64,000 nt of DNA from Aestuariirhabdus litorea. GTDB taxonomy: Bacteria > Pseudomonadota > Gammaproteobacteria > Pseudomonadales > Aestuariirhabdaceae. The stretch is taken from the NCBI RefSeq assembly GCF_003864255.1, contig NZ_QWEZ01000002.1:248001-312000 (forward strand), given 5' to 3'. Below the pieces are notes generated by a model, which was given only the letters and a program-made list of their open reading frames with translations, made no database searches and had not been told where the DNA came from. The translations under genes and the position numbers were made by a program. Of this stretch, positions 25,916 through 34,870 are shown piece by piece; within the stretch, counting starts at the first letter, position 1, and every line of letters starts with the position of its first letter.

Positions 25916-28237
25916 ATGCAAAGCATTCACCAACGCATCGCCGAAGAGCTCAACGTCCGCCCCCAGCAGGTCAATGCCGCCGTCCAGCTGCTTGACGAGG
26001 GGGCCACTGTGCCCTTTATCGCCCGTTACCGTAAGGAGGTCACCGGCGAGCTGGATGACACCCAGCTGCGGACCCTGGAAGATCGCCTGCGTTACCTGCG
26101 CGAGCTTGAGGAACGCCGCGAGTCCATCCTCAAAAGCATCGCCGAGCAGGAGAAGCTGACCCCGCAACTGGAAGCCGACATCAAGGCCGCGGACACCAAG
26201 AACCGTCTCGAAGACCTTTACCTGCCCTACAAGCCCAAACGCCGCACCAAGGCCCAGATCGCCCGCGAGGCGGGCCTGGAGCCGCTGGCCGATGCCCTGC
26301 TGGCCGACCCCACCCTGGACCCCGAGCAGAGCGCCGCCGACTACCTCAACACGGATGCGGGCATCACCGACAGTAAGAGCGCCCTCGATGGCGCCAAGCA
26401 GATCCTGATGGAGCGCTTTTCCGAAGATGCCGAACTGCTCGGCAAACTGCGCCAGTTCCTCAAGCAGGAAGCCACCGTCAGCGCACGCCTGGTGGCGGGC
26501 AAGGAACAGGAGGGGGCCAAGTTCCGCGACTACTTCGAACACGACGAGCCCCTCAAGGGGATCCCCTCGCACCGCGCCCTGGCGATCTTTCGCGGCCGCA
26601 ATGAAGGCATTCTCACCATTGCCCTGACCATGGGCACCGAGTCCGACCGCAGCGCCACCCACCCCTGCGAGCAGATGGTGGCCGAGCACTGGCAGGTCAG
26701 CGACCAGGGGCGTGCGGCTGATGGCTGGCTGCGGGAAGTGGTGCGCTGGACCTGGCGGGTCAAACTGCTGACCCACCTTGAAACCGACCTGTTGGGTGAG
26801 GTGCGAGAAGCCGCCGAGGAGGAGGCGATCAAGGTGTTCGCCAGCAACCTCAAGGATCTGCTGCTGGCGGCCCCCGCCGGGCAGCGCGCCACCATCGGTC
26901 TCGACCCCGGCCTGCGAACCGGCGTCAAGGTGGCCGTGGTGGACGCCACCGGCAAGGTGCTCGACCACGGGGCGATCTTCCCGACCCCGCCACAGAACCG
27001 CATCGCCGAAGCCGAAGCGGTGCTGGTGGCCCTGTGCAAAAAGTACGACGTGGCGCTGATTGCGATCGGTAACGGCACCGCCAGCCGAGAAACCGACAAG
27101 TTCGTCGGTGATATGATCAAATCGCACCCCGAACTCAAGGTACAGAAGGTGATCGTCAATGAGTCCGGCGCCTCCATCTACTCCGCCTCCGAGTTTGCGG
27201 CCCGCGAATTCCCCAATCTGGATGTCACCATCCGCGGCGCCATCTCCATCGCTCGCCGCCTGCAGGACCCTCTTGCTGAGCTGGTCAAGATCGAACCCAA
27301 GTCGATTGGCGTTGGCCAGTACCAGCACGATGTCTCCCAGAGCCAGCTGGCCCGCTCCCTGGGCGCGGTGGTGGAGGACTGTGTGAACGCGGTCGGAGTT
27401 GAGGTCAACACCGCCTCCGCACCACTGCTGGCACGGGTCTCCGGTCTCAACCAGACCCTGGCCAACAACATCGTCGAATTCCGCGACCAAAACGGTCCCT
27501 TCCGCAGTCGGGCGGCGCTGATGTCTGTCCCCCGCTTCGGTGCCAAGACCTTTGAACTGGCGGCAGGATTCCTGCGCATCGCTAATGGCGACAACCCCCT
27601 CGATACCTCAGCGGTACACCCCGAGGCCTACCCGCTGGTGGAGCGCATCGCCAACCAGAACGCCCGTGAGGTGCGGGGCCTGATCGGCGACAGCGCCTTC
27701 CTGCGCAGCCTCAACGCCAGCCAGTACGCTGATGAGCAGTTCGGCCTGCCCACCGTCAAGGATATTATCCAGGAGCTGGACAAGCCCGGCCGCGACCCGC
27801 GACCCGAGTTCAAGACCGCCAAATTGCAGGAGGGGGTGGAGAAGGTCTCCGACCTGCGCGAAGCGATGGTGCTGGAGGGCACCGTCACCAACGTCACCAA
27901 CTTTGGTGCCTTTGTCGATATCGGCGTCCATCAGGATGGCCTGGTGCACATCTCTGCCCTCTCCCACCAGTTTGTCAAGGATCCCCGCGAAGTGGTCAAG
28001 GCTGGGGATATCGTCAAGGTGAAGGTGATTGAGGTCGATGTGGCGCGCCAACGAATTGCCCTCTCCATGCGCATGGACGACGAGGTGGGAGCCCGGAGCG
28101 CGCGCAAGCCCGCTGCTGACGCCCCACGAGGTTCACAGCGTGCGCCGCGCCAGGGTGCCTCCGCCAAACAGGGCGGCAACAGCAATGGCACCTTTGCCCA
28201 GCTGTTTGCCAACGCCAAACACCTGAAAAAGCGTTAA
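25916..28237 (+). CDS. tex: Transcription accessory protein Tex (YhgF)
   Basis: A 773-residue RNA-binding protein, the same length as E. coli Tex. Order of domains: N-terminal helical Tex region ([22 protein letters not shown]), a YqgF/RuvC-like domain ([18 protein letters not shown], near residue 325), helix-hairpin-helix repeats ([23 protein letters not shown]), and a C-terminal S1 domain ([26 protein letters not shown], near residue 655). Start is ATG 25916, judged by the family N-terminus; an in-frame ATG at 25886 is possible. The tail is basic and low-complexity. Confidence 0.96.
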   Translation: MQSIHQRIAEELNVRPQQVNAAVQLLDEGATVPFIARYRKEVTGELDDTQLRTLEDRLRYLRELEERRESILKSIAEQEKLTPQLEADIKAADTKNRLEDLYLPYKPKRRTKAQIAREAGLEPLADALLADPTLDPEQSAADYLNTDAGITDSKSALDGAKQILMERFSEDAELLGKLRQFLKQEATVSARLVAGKEQEGAKFRDYFEHDEPLKGIPSHRALAIFRGRNEGILTIALTMGTESDRSATHPCEQMVAEHWQVSDQGRAADGWLREVVRWTWRVKLLTHLETDLLGEVREAAEEEAIKVFASNLKDLLLAAPAGQRATIGLDPGLRTGVKVAVVDATGKVLDHGAIFPTPPQNRIAEAEAVLVALCKKYDVALIAIGNGTASRETDKFVGDMIKSHPELKVQKVIVNESGASIYSASEFAAREFPNLDVTIRGAISIARRLQDPLAELVKIEPKSIGVGQYQHDVSQSQLARSLGAVVEDCVNAVGVEVNTASAPLLARVSGLNQTLANNIVEFRDQNGPFRSRAALMSVPRFGAKTFELAAGFLRIANGDNPLDTSAVHPEAYPLVERIANQNAREVRGLIGDSAFLRSLNASQYADEQFGLPTVKDIIQELDKPGRDPRPEFKTAKLQEGVEKVSDLREAMVLEGTVTNVTNFGAFVDIGVHQDGLVHISALSHQFVKDPREVVKAGDIVKVKVIEVDVARQRIALSMRMDDEVGARSARKPAADAPRGSQRAPRQGASAKQGGNSNGTFAQLFANAKHLKKR

Positions 28238-28302
28238 CCGGGACTGGGCACTGCCGCCCCCCGGTCGTATGATGGGCGCATCAACCAACAGGAGTGGTTC
28301 GC

Positions 28303-28740
28303 GTGAGCACTTTGATGCGGCAACAACTGGAAAGCGGTGAAATCGCTGGCAGCCCCTTTAGCCAGCACCTGGGTATCCGCTACTGCAGCGTGGGGGAAGG
28401 ACGCGCCCACCTGCAGCTCAGTACGGCGCCCTTTACCCGCAACTTTAACGGCGTTACCCACGGTGGTGCGCTGTTCTCATTGGTGGATGCGGCCATGGGG
28501 GTTGCCCTCTTCTCCCGCACCCCTGAGGGGTTATCGACCGCCACCCTGGAGAGCAAAATCAACTACACCCGCGCCGTGCACGAGGGCACCGTCGATTGCT
28601 ACAGTGAGGTGCTCCATTTGGGGTCTCGAACGGCACTCCTTGAAGCCCGTATCGAGCAGGATGGCCAGTTGGTCGCCAAAGCCAGCGCCACCTTTGCCCT
28701 TATCACCCAGCAGGACCTCAAGCGCAGTCGCAAGAGTTAG
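28303..28740 (+). CDS. PaaI-family hotdog-fold thioesterase
   Basis: A 145-residue hotdog protein. The catalytic region is FTRNFNGVTHGGALFSLVDAAMGVALFS, with the HGG motif and downstream acidic Asp of the PaaI/4HBT-II group. It is followed by LESKINYTRAVHEGTVDCYSEVLHLG. The family hydrolyses acyl-CoA or aryl-CoA thioesters. Start is GTG 28303 with AGGAG eight bases upstream. It stands between tex and gshA in a run of co-directional genes. Substrate unknown. Confidence 0.88.
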   Translation: MSTLMRQQLESGEIAGSPFSQHLGIRYCSVGEGRAHLQLSTAPFTRNFNGVTHGGALFSLVDAAMGVALFSRTPEGLSTATLESKINYTRAVHEGTVDCYSEVLHLGSRTALLEARIEQDGQLVAKASATFALITQQDLKRSRKS

Positions 28741-28794
28741 CCTCAAGACCGCGCTTCACCCATACTATCCAGAGCCTTCACGAGGATCACCGCC

Positions 28795-30366
28795 TTGCCC
28801 CAGCTATCGCAGCAGATTCTGCACCTGTTCCGTCAACCTGAAGCCCGTGAGCAGCTGACCCACATCCTGCACGGCATCGAAAAAGAGAGCCTGCGGGCAA
28901 CGGCACAGGCGTCCCTCGCGCAAACGCCTCACCCCCGCGCGCTGGGCTCAACCCTGACCCACCCCAGCATCACCACCGACTACTCCGAAGCGCTGCTGGA
29001 GTTCATCACCCCGGTCTACGAACGCGCCGATCAGGCTCTGGAGCATCTGCGCCAGCTGCACTGCTATACCTATCGCCATATCGGCGATGAGATGCTGTGG
29101 GTCAACAGCATGCCCTGTCGGCTCGAGGGGGAGTCGAATATTCCGATCGCCTATTACGGAACCTCCAATGTCGGGCGCATGAAGTATGTCTACCGCGAGG
29201 GACTGGCCAACCGTTACAACAAGGCGATGCAAACCATCGCCGGCATTCACTACAACTTCTCCCTGCCTGAGGGCTTCTGGCGCTTGCTGCAACAGCACAG
29301 GGGTGAGCAGGGCTCGCTGCAGACGTATCAGTCCCGCGGCTATTTCCGCCTGATTCGCAACTTCCGCCGCTACAGCTGGCTGCTGATCTACCTCTTCGGC
29401 GCCTCACCCGCCCTCAGTCGCAGCTTTCTCGAAGCGCGCCCCAACGACCTTGAGAGCCTGGACGCGGATACCCTCTACCGCCCCTGGGCCACGTCGCTGC
29501 GCATGAGCGACCTCGGCTACCAGAGCAACGCTCAGTCGAGCCTGAAGGTCTGCTTCAATGGCCTGGAAACCTACACCGCAACCCTGCGGGAAGCGATCAG
29601 TACCCCCTATGCCCCCTACCAGAAGATTGGTCTCAAGGATAATGAGGGCCACTATCGGCAACTCAACACCAACCTGCTGCAGATCGAGAACGAGTACTAC
29701 AGCAGTATTCGACCCAAACGCGTGACCCAGTCCGGTGAAAAGCCGGTCTGCGCCCTCACCGCCCGCGGGGTCGAGTACATTGAGGTGCGCTGTCTCGACC
29801 TCAACCCCTTTTCTGCCCTGGGTATCTCGGTCGAGCAGTGCCATTTCCTGGATGCCTTCCTGCTCTTCTGCGCCCTCGCCGACAGTCCCCTGATCGACGA
29901 TGAGGAGTGCATCGAGCTGGACCGTAACTACTCACGGGTGATCAACGAGGGACGCCGCCCCGGCCTGACCCTCAGTCGCCAAGGTCAACCGATTGAGGTC
30001 AAGGCCTGGGCCCTGCGCGTGATCGAACAGGTCGCCGGTGCCGCCGGGCTGCTTGACGAAGCCAACAACACCCGGGCCTTCAGCGCCAGCCTGATGGCCG
30101 AAAAAGCCAAGGTCGAGGACCCCAGCCTGACCCCATCGGCCCAGGTGCTGGCGCATTTGCAAAACCGCTCGCAGAGCTTTATCGAATTTGGTATCGAAAG
30201 CGCACTCGAGCATCGAGCCAGTTTTAGCCAGTGCCACCTGGATGAGGCGCAGCGAGCGGAGCTGGAGCGGATGGCCGAGCAGTCACTGGAGGAGCAACGG
30301 GTGATAGAGGAGCAGGACAGCATCGATTTTGATACCTACCTCGAGCACTACTTTGCGCAGACCTGA
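28795..30366 (+). CDS. gshA: Glutamate-cysteine ligase
   Basis: A 523-residue enzyme of the gammaproteobacterial GshA type (E. coli 518), catalysing the first step of glutathione synthesis. Recognisable segments are HGIEKESLRA (near residue 23, ATP/metal-binding glutamates), TDYSEALLEFITPV, MPCRLEGESNIPIAYYG, NRYNKAMQTIAGIHYNFSLPEGFW and YIEVRCLDLNPFSALGI. Translation probably begins at TTG 28795 with GAGG upstream. It is followed after 12 bases by acpH. Confidence 0.96.
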   Translation: MPQLSQQILHLFRQPEAREQLTHILHGIEKESLRATAQASLAQTPHPRALGSTLTHPSITTDYSEALLEFITPVYERADQALEHLRQLHCYTYRHIGDEMLWVNSMPCRLEGESNIPIAYYGTSNVGRMKYVYREGLANRYNKAMQTIAGIHYNFSLPEGFWRLLQQHRGEQGSLQTYQSRGYFRLIRNFRRYSWLLIYLFGASPALSRSFLEARPNDLESLDADTLYRPWATSLRMSDLGYQSNAQSSLKVCFNGLETYTATLREAISTPYAPYQKIGLKDNEGHYRQLNTNLLQIENEYYSSIRPKRVTQSGEKPVCALTARGVEYIEVRCLDLNPFSALGISVEQCHFLDAFLLFCALADSPLIDDEECIELDRNYSRVINEGRRPGLTLSRQGQPIEVKAWALRVIEQVAGAAGLLDEANNTRAFSASLMAEKAKVEDPSLTPSAQVLAHLQNRSQSFIEFGIESALEHRASFSQCHLDEAQRAELERMAEQSLEEQRVIEEQDSIDFDTYLEHYFAQT

Positions 30367-30378
30367 GCCGGCCGCTCC

Positions 30379-30981
30379 ATGAACTACCTGGCTCACCTGG
30401 CCTTGGCCGGGGCGCAGGAAAAACATCGCATCGGCGCCTTTCTGGGGGACTTTGTCAAAGGCCCCCTGCGGGGTGAGTACGATGCGGGGATCGAGGCCGG
30501 TATCCGACAGCACCGCGCCATTGACGCCCACAGCGACCAGGATGATCAGTTCACCCGTTGTCGCCTGCTACTGGGGAAGCAGCACCGCCGCTACAGCGGT
30601 ATTGCCATCGATATTCTCTTCGACCACCTGCTGGCCCGCCACTGGGAACGCTTCTACGCCATTGACTTCAACGACTTTTGCGAGCGTAGCTACCGGGAGC
30701 TGCTCGCCCACAAACCCCTGATGCCCGAGCGGGCACGGCACTTTGCCGAGCGGATGCAGGAGCACCAAATCCTGCATAGCTACTACCACCGGGAAACGCT
30801 CTCACTCGCCATCAACCGAACCGCGCTGCGCCTGCGGGAGGGGGATCGGCTGGTCGCCCTGATCACGCCCCTTGAGACCCATTACCAGGCGCTGGACAGG
30901 GAATTTCTTAAGCTCTACCCGCAACTGCAAAGCCTGGCATCGCGCCTGCTCTTCGATCCGGACCAGACCGAGCCCGGGTAA
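30379..30981 (+). CDS. acpH: Acyl carrier protein phosphodiesterase AcpH
   Basis: A 200-residue HD-like phosphodiesterase removing the phosphopantetheine arm from holo-ACP. The N-terminus MNYLAHLALAG, then HRIGAFLGDFVKGPL, RQHRAIDAHSDQDDQF and DILFDHLLARHWERF, carries the metal-binding His/Asp pattern of the AcpH (YajB) family. It is closely spaced behind gshA, suggesting one transcript. Confidence 0.93.
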   Translation: MNYLAHLALAGAQEKHRIGAFLGDFVKGPLRGEYDAGIEAGIRQHRAIDAHSDQDDQFTRCRLLLGKQHRRYSGIAIDILFDHLLARHWERFYAIDFNDFCERSYRELLAHKPLMPERARHFAERMQEHQILHSYYHRETLSLAINRTALRLREGDRLVALITPLETHYQALDREFLKLYPQLQSLASRLLFDPDQTEPG

Positions 30982-30997
30982 AACCCAAGAACCCGGG
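30973..30997. terminator. Hairpin between convergent acpH and FliL-like genes
   Basis: CCCGGGT (30973-30979) pairs perfectly with ACCCGGG (30991-30997) across an 11-base loop. No T-tract follows, so it may be a weak bidirectional terminator. Confidence 0.4.
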
Positions 30998-31402
30998 TCA
31001 GCGCTGAATCACAAAGCTGGTGAACAACAGGTCCTCCACCAGGGGCTTGCCGGTCTCTGCAGTGAGGCGCTCCTGCAGGACAACCAGGGCATTTTGGCGC
31101 AGCTGCTCCCGCCCCTCGGCTCCCTCCACATCGGCAAATTTCTGGGCACTGAAAAGGAGTACCAGGCCGTCACGCAGCAGCGGCATATGGTGTTCAATCT
31201 GTTTAACCGCCACATCCCCCCGGGCACGCAGTGAAACATCCGCCTTCAGGTAGGATCGTGTACCCAGGCTCGCGACAAAGGAGGGCTTGAGCGTAATGTA
31301 TTGGGCGGGTTCTTTGGCCGGGGCGCTGCCCTCCTCTTCGGCCCAGGCCGATGCTGCCAGCCAAAGTGGCAACAGTAGTAATAAGGATGAGAGGTAACGC
31401 AT
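30998..31402 (-). CDS. FliL-like flagellar basal-body protein with a signal peptide
   Basis: A 134-residue protein. The C-terminal domain has the FliL pattern: AQYITLKPSFVASLGTRSYLKADVSLRARG, then VKQIEHHMPLLRDGLVLLFSAQ and LVEDLLFTSFVIQ. FliL normally has an uncleaved N-terminal transmembrane anchor and stabilises stator units. Here the first 21 residues (hydrophobic core LLLLLPLWLAASAWA before EEEG) look like a cleavable signal peptide, so the product may be soluble in the periplasm. It is an orphan, with no flagellar genes around. ATG 31402 has GGAG six bases upstream. Confidence 0.82.
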   Translation of the reverse strand: MRYLSSLLLLLPLWLAASAWAEEEGSAPAKEPAQYITLKPSFVASLGTRSYLKADVSLRARGDVAVKQIEHHMPLLRDGLVLLFSAQKFADVEGAEGREQLRQNALVVLQERLTAETGKPLVEDLLFTSFVIQR

Positions 31403-31575
31403 CAATAACTCCGGTAAACAATTAACTAAGCACTGCGAGAACGAGTTCCCTTTTCCCCTATTCTATCGCTTAAGCCCCTTTGAATTATACATATATAGCC
31501 TTTAGTATGGTTCGTTAACCATTGTCCCCTGTCCTTGATTTTTTGGCGGGGCTTGCCACCAGGAGACCCCCACGC

Positions 31576-32088
31576 ATGAGTATCCCTCCATCTCGCTCCC
31601 TCTACCTGCTGGCCGCTCTCTGTTGTGCGGCCCTTATCGGGGCAGCGCTGGTCATGGAGCACCTGCTGGGGCTAGAGCCCTGCCCCTTGTGCATCATGCA
31701 GCGCCTGGTGGTGATCAGCCTCGGGGTTCTGTTCCTTATCGTTGCCCTCCACAACCCAGGGGGCAAAGGTTATAAGCGCTACGCCCTGATCAGTCTGCTC
31801 ACTTCGGCGGGGGGTATGGCGCTGGCAATCCGCCAGCTCTGGCTACAGAGCTTGCCTCCCGAGGAGGTTCCCGCCTGCGCGCCCCCGCTGGAGTATATGC
31901 TGGAAAGTTTCCCCCTGATCGAGGTGCTTGAGTTCATGCTCAGCGGGACCGGCGACTGTGCCGAGGTGCAATGGGTTTTCCTGGGGCTGAGTATTCCCGG
32001 ATGGACCCTGGTCGCGTTCAGCGGGTTTGCCCTATTTTCCCTCTACGAGCTGCTACGCTCGCGGCCCCGGGATCGTCTTTTTTCCTGA
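31576..32088 (+). CDS. dsbB: Disulfide bond formation protein DsbB
   Basis: A 170-residue inner-membrane quinone reductase with four hydrophobic helices that reoxidises DsbA. The first periplasmic loop has Cys36-Pro-Leu-Cys39, and the second loop has Cys101 and Cys128, matching the E. coli Cys41/44/104/130 arrangement. Arg48-equivalent follows the CXXC (LCIMQR). AGGAG precedes the ATG by ten bases. dsbB next to rsd is seen in other gammaproteobacteria. Confidence 0.96.
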   Translation: MSIPPSRSLYLLAALCCAALIGAALVMEHLLGLEPCPLCIMQRLVVISLGVLFLIVALHNPGGKGYKRYALISLLTSAGGMALAIRQLWLQSLPPEEVPACAPPLEYMLESFPLIEVLEFMLSGTGDCAEVQWVFLGLSIPGWTLVAFSGFALFSLYELLRSRPRDRLFS

Positions 32089-32231
32089 AAAAAATTAAAT
32101 CACCAAATCAACCCGCTGGATCAAACGATTAGACCTTTTAGCACTTGCCCCTCATCGGCCGCTCGCATAACCTAGCAGGTCAAGGGGTAGGAACCCCGCC
32201 TTTTTTTCTCACACTATCCAGGGGAAGAACC

Positions 32232-32717
32232 ATGCTGGAACGTTGCAAGTCGGCCAAGGAACGCTGGGGCGGAGTATCCGAGATCATTGACCGCTGGCTG
32301 AATGAGCGCCAGCAACTGATCGTTCTTTACTGCGACATTAACGGAATCCACGGCTTCAGGGATGCTGATTCCACCCCGACCCCTGTGCGTATCCAGCGCT
32401 TTTGCCAAATCCTGCTCGACTATACCTCGGCCGGCCACTTCGAGGTTTACGAACAGCTGGCCGCTGAGGCCCGTGAGTTCAACGATGATGCAGGCATCCG
32501 CCTGCTTGAGCGCATCTACCCCCGTATTGAGCAGATCACCCAGATCTGCGTCGCCTTCAACGACCGCTACGACACCACCGAACACTGTGAGCAGTTGGCC
32601 TCTGACCTGCCCAACGAGCTCTCCCGCATTGGCGAGGTGCTCGAGGAGCGTTTTGCGCTTGAAGACCAGCTCATCGAAACCCTGCACGACGCCCACCGGG
32701 AACTGGTGGCCTCCTAA
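32232..32717 (+). CDS. rsd: Regulator of sigma D (Rsd/AlgQ)
   Basis: A 161-residue all-helical anti-sigma factor that binds sigma-70 region 4. Segments matching Rsd/AlgQ: SEIIDRWLNERQQLIVLYCDI, RFCQILLDYTSAGHFEVYEQL and LSRIGEVLEERFALEDQLI. Start at ATG 32232 with GGGGAAG upstream. In Pseudomonas the homologue AlgQ also influences alginate and virulence gene expression. It is followed by a small WD40-like gene on the same strand. Confidence 0.93.
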   Translation: MLERCKSAKERWGGVSEIIDRWLNERQQLIVLYCDINGIHGFRDADSTPTPVRIQRFCQILLDYTSAGHFEVYEQLAAEAREFNDDAGIRLLERIYPRIEQITQICVAFNDRYDTTEHCEQLASDLPNELSRIGEVLEERFALEDQLIETLHDAHRELVAS

Positions 32718-32743
32718 ACCAGGCCCCCTCCATAGGAATCCCG

Positions 32744-33757
32744 ATGCCTGCCATCCGTCGCGGAGTGCGATACCCTTTTCGACTGGCTACCACTGCCCTG
32801 TTGACCACAGCCCTTTTTACGGGAGGCTGCGGTTTTAGCTCCGAAGAGAGCCGTACCGAGCTGGCCATCCAGGGAGTCTATAGTGCGGCCCTTTCAGACA
32901 GGGGAGACCATGGTGTTATCGGCTCTATTCTTCATGGTGGCAGCTGGTGGGACCTTAACCAGGGTGAGCGCCTCTTCAACTGGAACCACAAAGCGGGTGA
33001 GGCAAGCGAGATCGTGGCCACCGACATCGCCGACGATGGTTCGGTAGCAGCCACCGCCGATGGCCAGGGAACCATCGTGCTTTGGTCCGCCACTGCAGGC
33101 GAGTCCCTGGGTTTCTGGAGCGCACCGGGTGAAATTAGGGACTTGGCGTTAACCGAGCGCGGTGATCTGGCTCTGCTTGGCCTGCGGGATAGCCGGGCAG
33201 TGCTGTTCAATATCCGCGAGGGCGGCGTGCTCTCAACGCTGCTGCACAATGATATTGTTAACAGCGTTGATATCACCCCTGATGGCAACCTCGCCCTAAC
33301 CGGCTCCGACGATTACCACGCCAAACTCTGGGATACCAACACCACCCGGCTGTTGCAGGACTGGGATCTGGGGAACAAGCTGGTCACCGTCGCCCTTTCC
33401 CCCAACGGGCGTTACGCCTTCACCGCCGCCCAAAGTGGTCGCGCCGTTATCTGGGACCTCAACAGTGGCGACCGGCTTCATGAACTGAACCGGTATTACG
33501 ACCTTATGCAACGGGGTAGCACCTACACCACAGCTCGCTTTACTGATCAGGACAACCAGCTGTTGCTGGGTACGGCCAGCGGTGAGGTGTTCCTGTTTGA
33601 TCTGGACAGTGCAACCATTCAACAGCAATGGCAGCTGTCGAAACGTGGCTGGTGGCAACCGACCGGCGTTTCCGTCCTGGCCCTCTCTATGGATCCAACC
33701 ACCAACAAGGTTCGCGCCCTGGGCTCAAACGGATTCAGCTACCTGCTGGGCTGGTAA
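32744..33757 (+). CDS. WD40-repeat-like exported protein, possible lipoprotein
   Basis: A 337-residue protein. Residues 1-28 form a signal (FRLATTALLTTALFTGG) followed by Cys29. The -3 position is Thr, so the lipobox is weak. The rest is built of beta-propeller repeats with WD-like ends: GTIVLWSATAGESLGFW, ADSRAVLFNI-like, YHAKLWDTNTTRLLQDW and GRAVIWDLNSGDRLHEL, interspersed with VALSPNGRYAFTAAQ motifs. About six to seven blades are expected. Propellers in the periplasm usually serve as protein-binding platforms. Function unknown. It lies 26 bases behind rsd and is probably co-transcribed. Confidence 0.8.
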   Translation: MPAIRRGVRYPFRLATTALLTTALFTGGCGFSSEESRTELAIQGVYSAALSDRGDHGVIGSILHGGSWWDLNQGERLFNWNHKAGEASEIVATDIADDGSVAATADGQGTIVLWSATAGESLGFWSAPGEIRDLALTERGDLALLGLRDSRAVLFNIREGGVLSTLLHNDIVNSVDITPDGNLALTGSDDYHAKLWDTNTTRLLQDWDLGNKLVTVALSPNGRYAFTAAQSGRAVIWDLNSGDRLHELNRYYDLMQRGSTYTTARFTDQDNQLLLGTASGEVFLFDLDSATIQQQWQLSKRGWWQPTGVSVLALSMDPTTNKVRALGSNGFSYLLGW

Positions 33758-33787
33758 GCGGCCAACCAGTACATCCCTTCGATCGCT

Positions 33788-33808
33788 TCTCGCGATCTAC
33801 CTACATCC
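33788..33808 (+). repeat. 21-bp direct repeat, copy 1
   Basis: A 21-base unit beginning TCTCGCGATC and ending TACATCC, repeated identically 47 bases downstream, just after the WD40-like gene. TTCGATCGCT also occurs twice nearby (33779 and 33810). Confidence 0.75.
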
Positions 33809-33834
33809 TTTCGATCGCTACCGGCATCCTTGCC

Positions 33835-33855
33835 TCTCGCGATCTACCTACATCC
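33835..33855 (+). repeat. 21-bp direct repeat, copy 2
   Basis: Second identical copy of the 21-base unit at 33788-33808, followed by ATGTAGG, which makes a small palindrome with the repeat end (CCTACATCCATGTAGG). Confidence 0.75.
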
Positions 33856-33952
33856 ATGTAGGCATCCCTGGCCCCGTGGCATACGACTGACTGGGGCGTC
33901 AGGAGTGCCTGTTGTGCAGGAGCACAGCAATAGGCCCGCACATCCTGTACAT

Positions 33953-33981
33953 AAAAAAAGAGGCCTAAGGCCTCTTTTTTT
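33953..33981. terminator. Bidirectional terminator between WD40-like and FKBP genes
   Basis: AAAAAAAGAGGCC, loop TAA, GGCCTCTTTTTTT: a perfect 13-bp inverted repeat with A and T tracts, placed between convergent genes. Confidence 0.94.
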
Positions 33982-33995
33982 ATCCACCGGTCATC

Positions 33996-34682
33996 TTATT
34001 CAAAGTCGATCAGCTCAACCTTGAATACCAGCACCTCATTGGGGCCGATCTTGCCAGGGATACCACCAGGACCATAGGCCAGCTGCGGGGGAATGTACAC
34101 CTCCCAGATCGACCCCTTGGGCATCAGCTGCAGGGCTTCTGTCCAGCCGGGAATGACCTGGGTGACTCCGAACTGGGTGGTTTCACCACGCTCATAGGAG
34201 CTATCAAACACAGTGCCGTCCAGCAAGCGCCCTTCATAGTGAACGGTGACCTGGCTATCGGTACCCGGCATTTCGCCATCGCCTTTGGTCAGCACCTTAT
34301 ATTGCAGGCCTGTCTCAGTGGTGGTCACATCCTTATTGCTGCCATTGGACGTCAGGAACTCATTACCTGCTTCCAGGTTCTTCTGTGCCATCTCCTGCTG
34401 GAGCTGCTGGGCTCGCTCCTGTGCCTGCATCTGGGCCTGCTGAATGGAGGCAATCATCTGCTCACGGGTCAACGACATCTCGCCCCCGTTAATGGCATCC
34501 TCAATCCCCTGGGCCAGCGCTTTGACATCAATAGTGTCAAAATCAGCCTTCAGGCGCTCACCCATGATGGCACCCAGGCTATAGCTCAGTTTCTGATCAT
34601 CCGTAGAGAGTTCAGCGGCCATCGCGCCGCCGGAAAACCCGGCCGTCAGGGCAATAGCTGCAGCAAAGCTTTTTAATTTCAT
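33996..34682 (-). CDS. FKBP-type peptidyl-prolyl isomerase, periplasmic (FkpA/Mip-like)
   Basis: A 228-residue exported foldase. A signal peptide (to about residue 22, ending GGAMA) precedes an N-terminal dimerisation region with long helices (QMIASIQQAQMQAQERAQQLQQEMAQKN). The C-terminal FKBP domain has TGLQYKVL, VTVHYEGRLLDGTVFDSSYERG, VIPGWTEALQLMPKGSIWEVYIPPQLAYG and NEVLVFKVELID, with active-site Tyr, Asp, Phe, Ile and Trp present. It assists folding of envelope proteins. Confidence 0.95.
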   Translation of the reverse strand: MKLKSFAAAIALTAGFSGGAMAAELSTDDQKLSYSLGAIMGERLKADFDTIDVKALAQGIEDAINGGEMSLTREQMIASIQQAQMQAQERAQQLQQEMAQKNLEAGNEFLTSNGSNKDVTTTETGLQYKVLTKGDGEMPGTDSQVTVHYEGRLLDGTVFDSSYERGETTQFGVTQVIPGWTEALQLMPKGSIWEVYIPPQLAYGPGGIPGKIGPNEVLVFKVELIDFE

Positions 34683-34870
34683 CAGTCTCTATCCGTTGGT
34701 TAAATAAGGAAGGCTGTTCTCAAGAAGAGGTGCATCATTGACCAAATGGCCGATGAACGCAAATCTTTGTCCCCAAATACAGCACAGCATCACCCTCTAT
34801 CCATCGCCCCTTTCATCCCCCATACTGGGGTCAGGGAAACGGAGAATCCCGCCGGAGATAGCGACCCTTT

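Noticed and set aside
25895-27490. Long minus-strand ORF opposite tex
   Set aside because: Low-complexity Gly/His/Val composition is a mirror of tex codon usage. Tex on the plus strand has all its domains.
33775-33860. CRISPR array
   Set aside because: Only two copies of the 21-base repeat exist, with a short related spacer and no cas genes.
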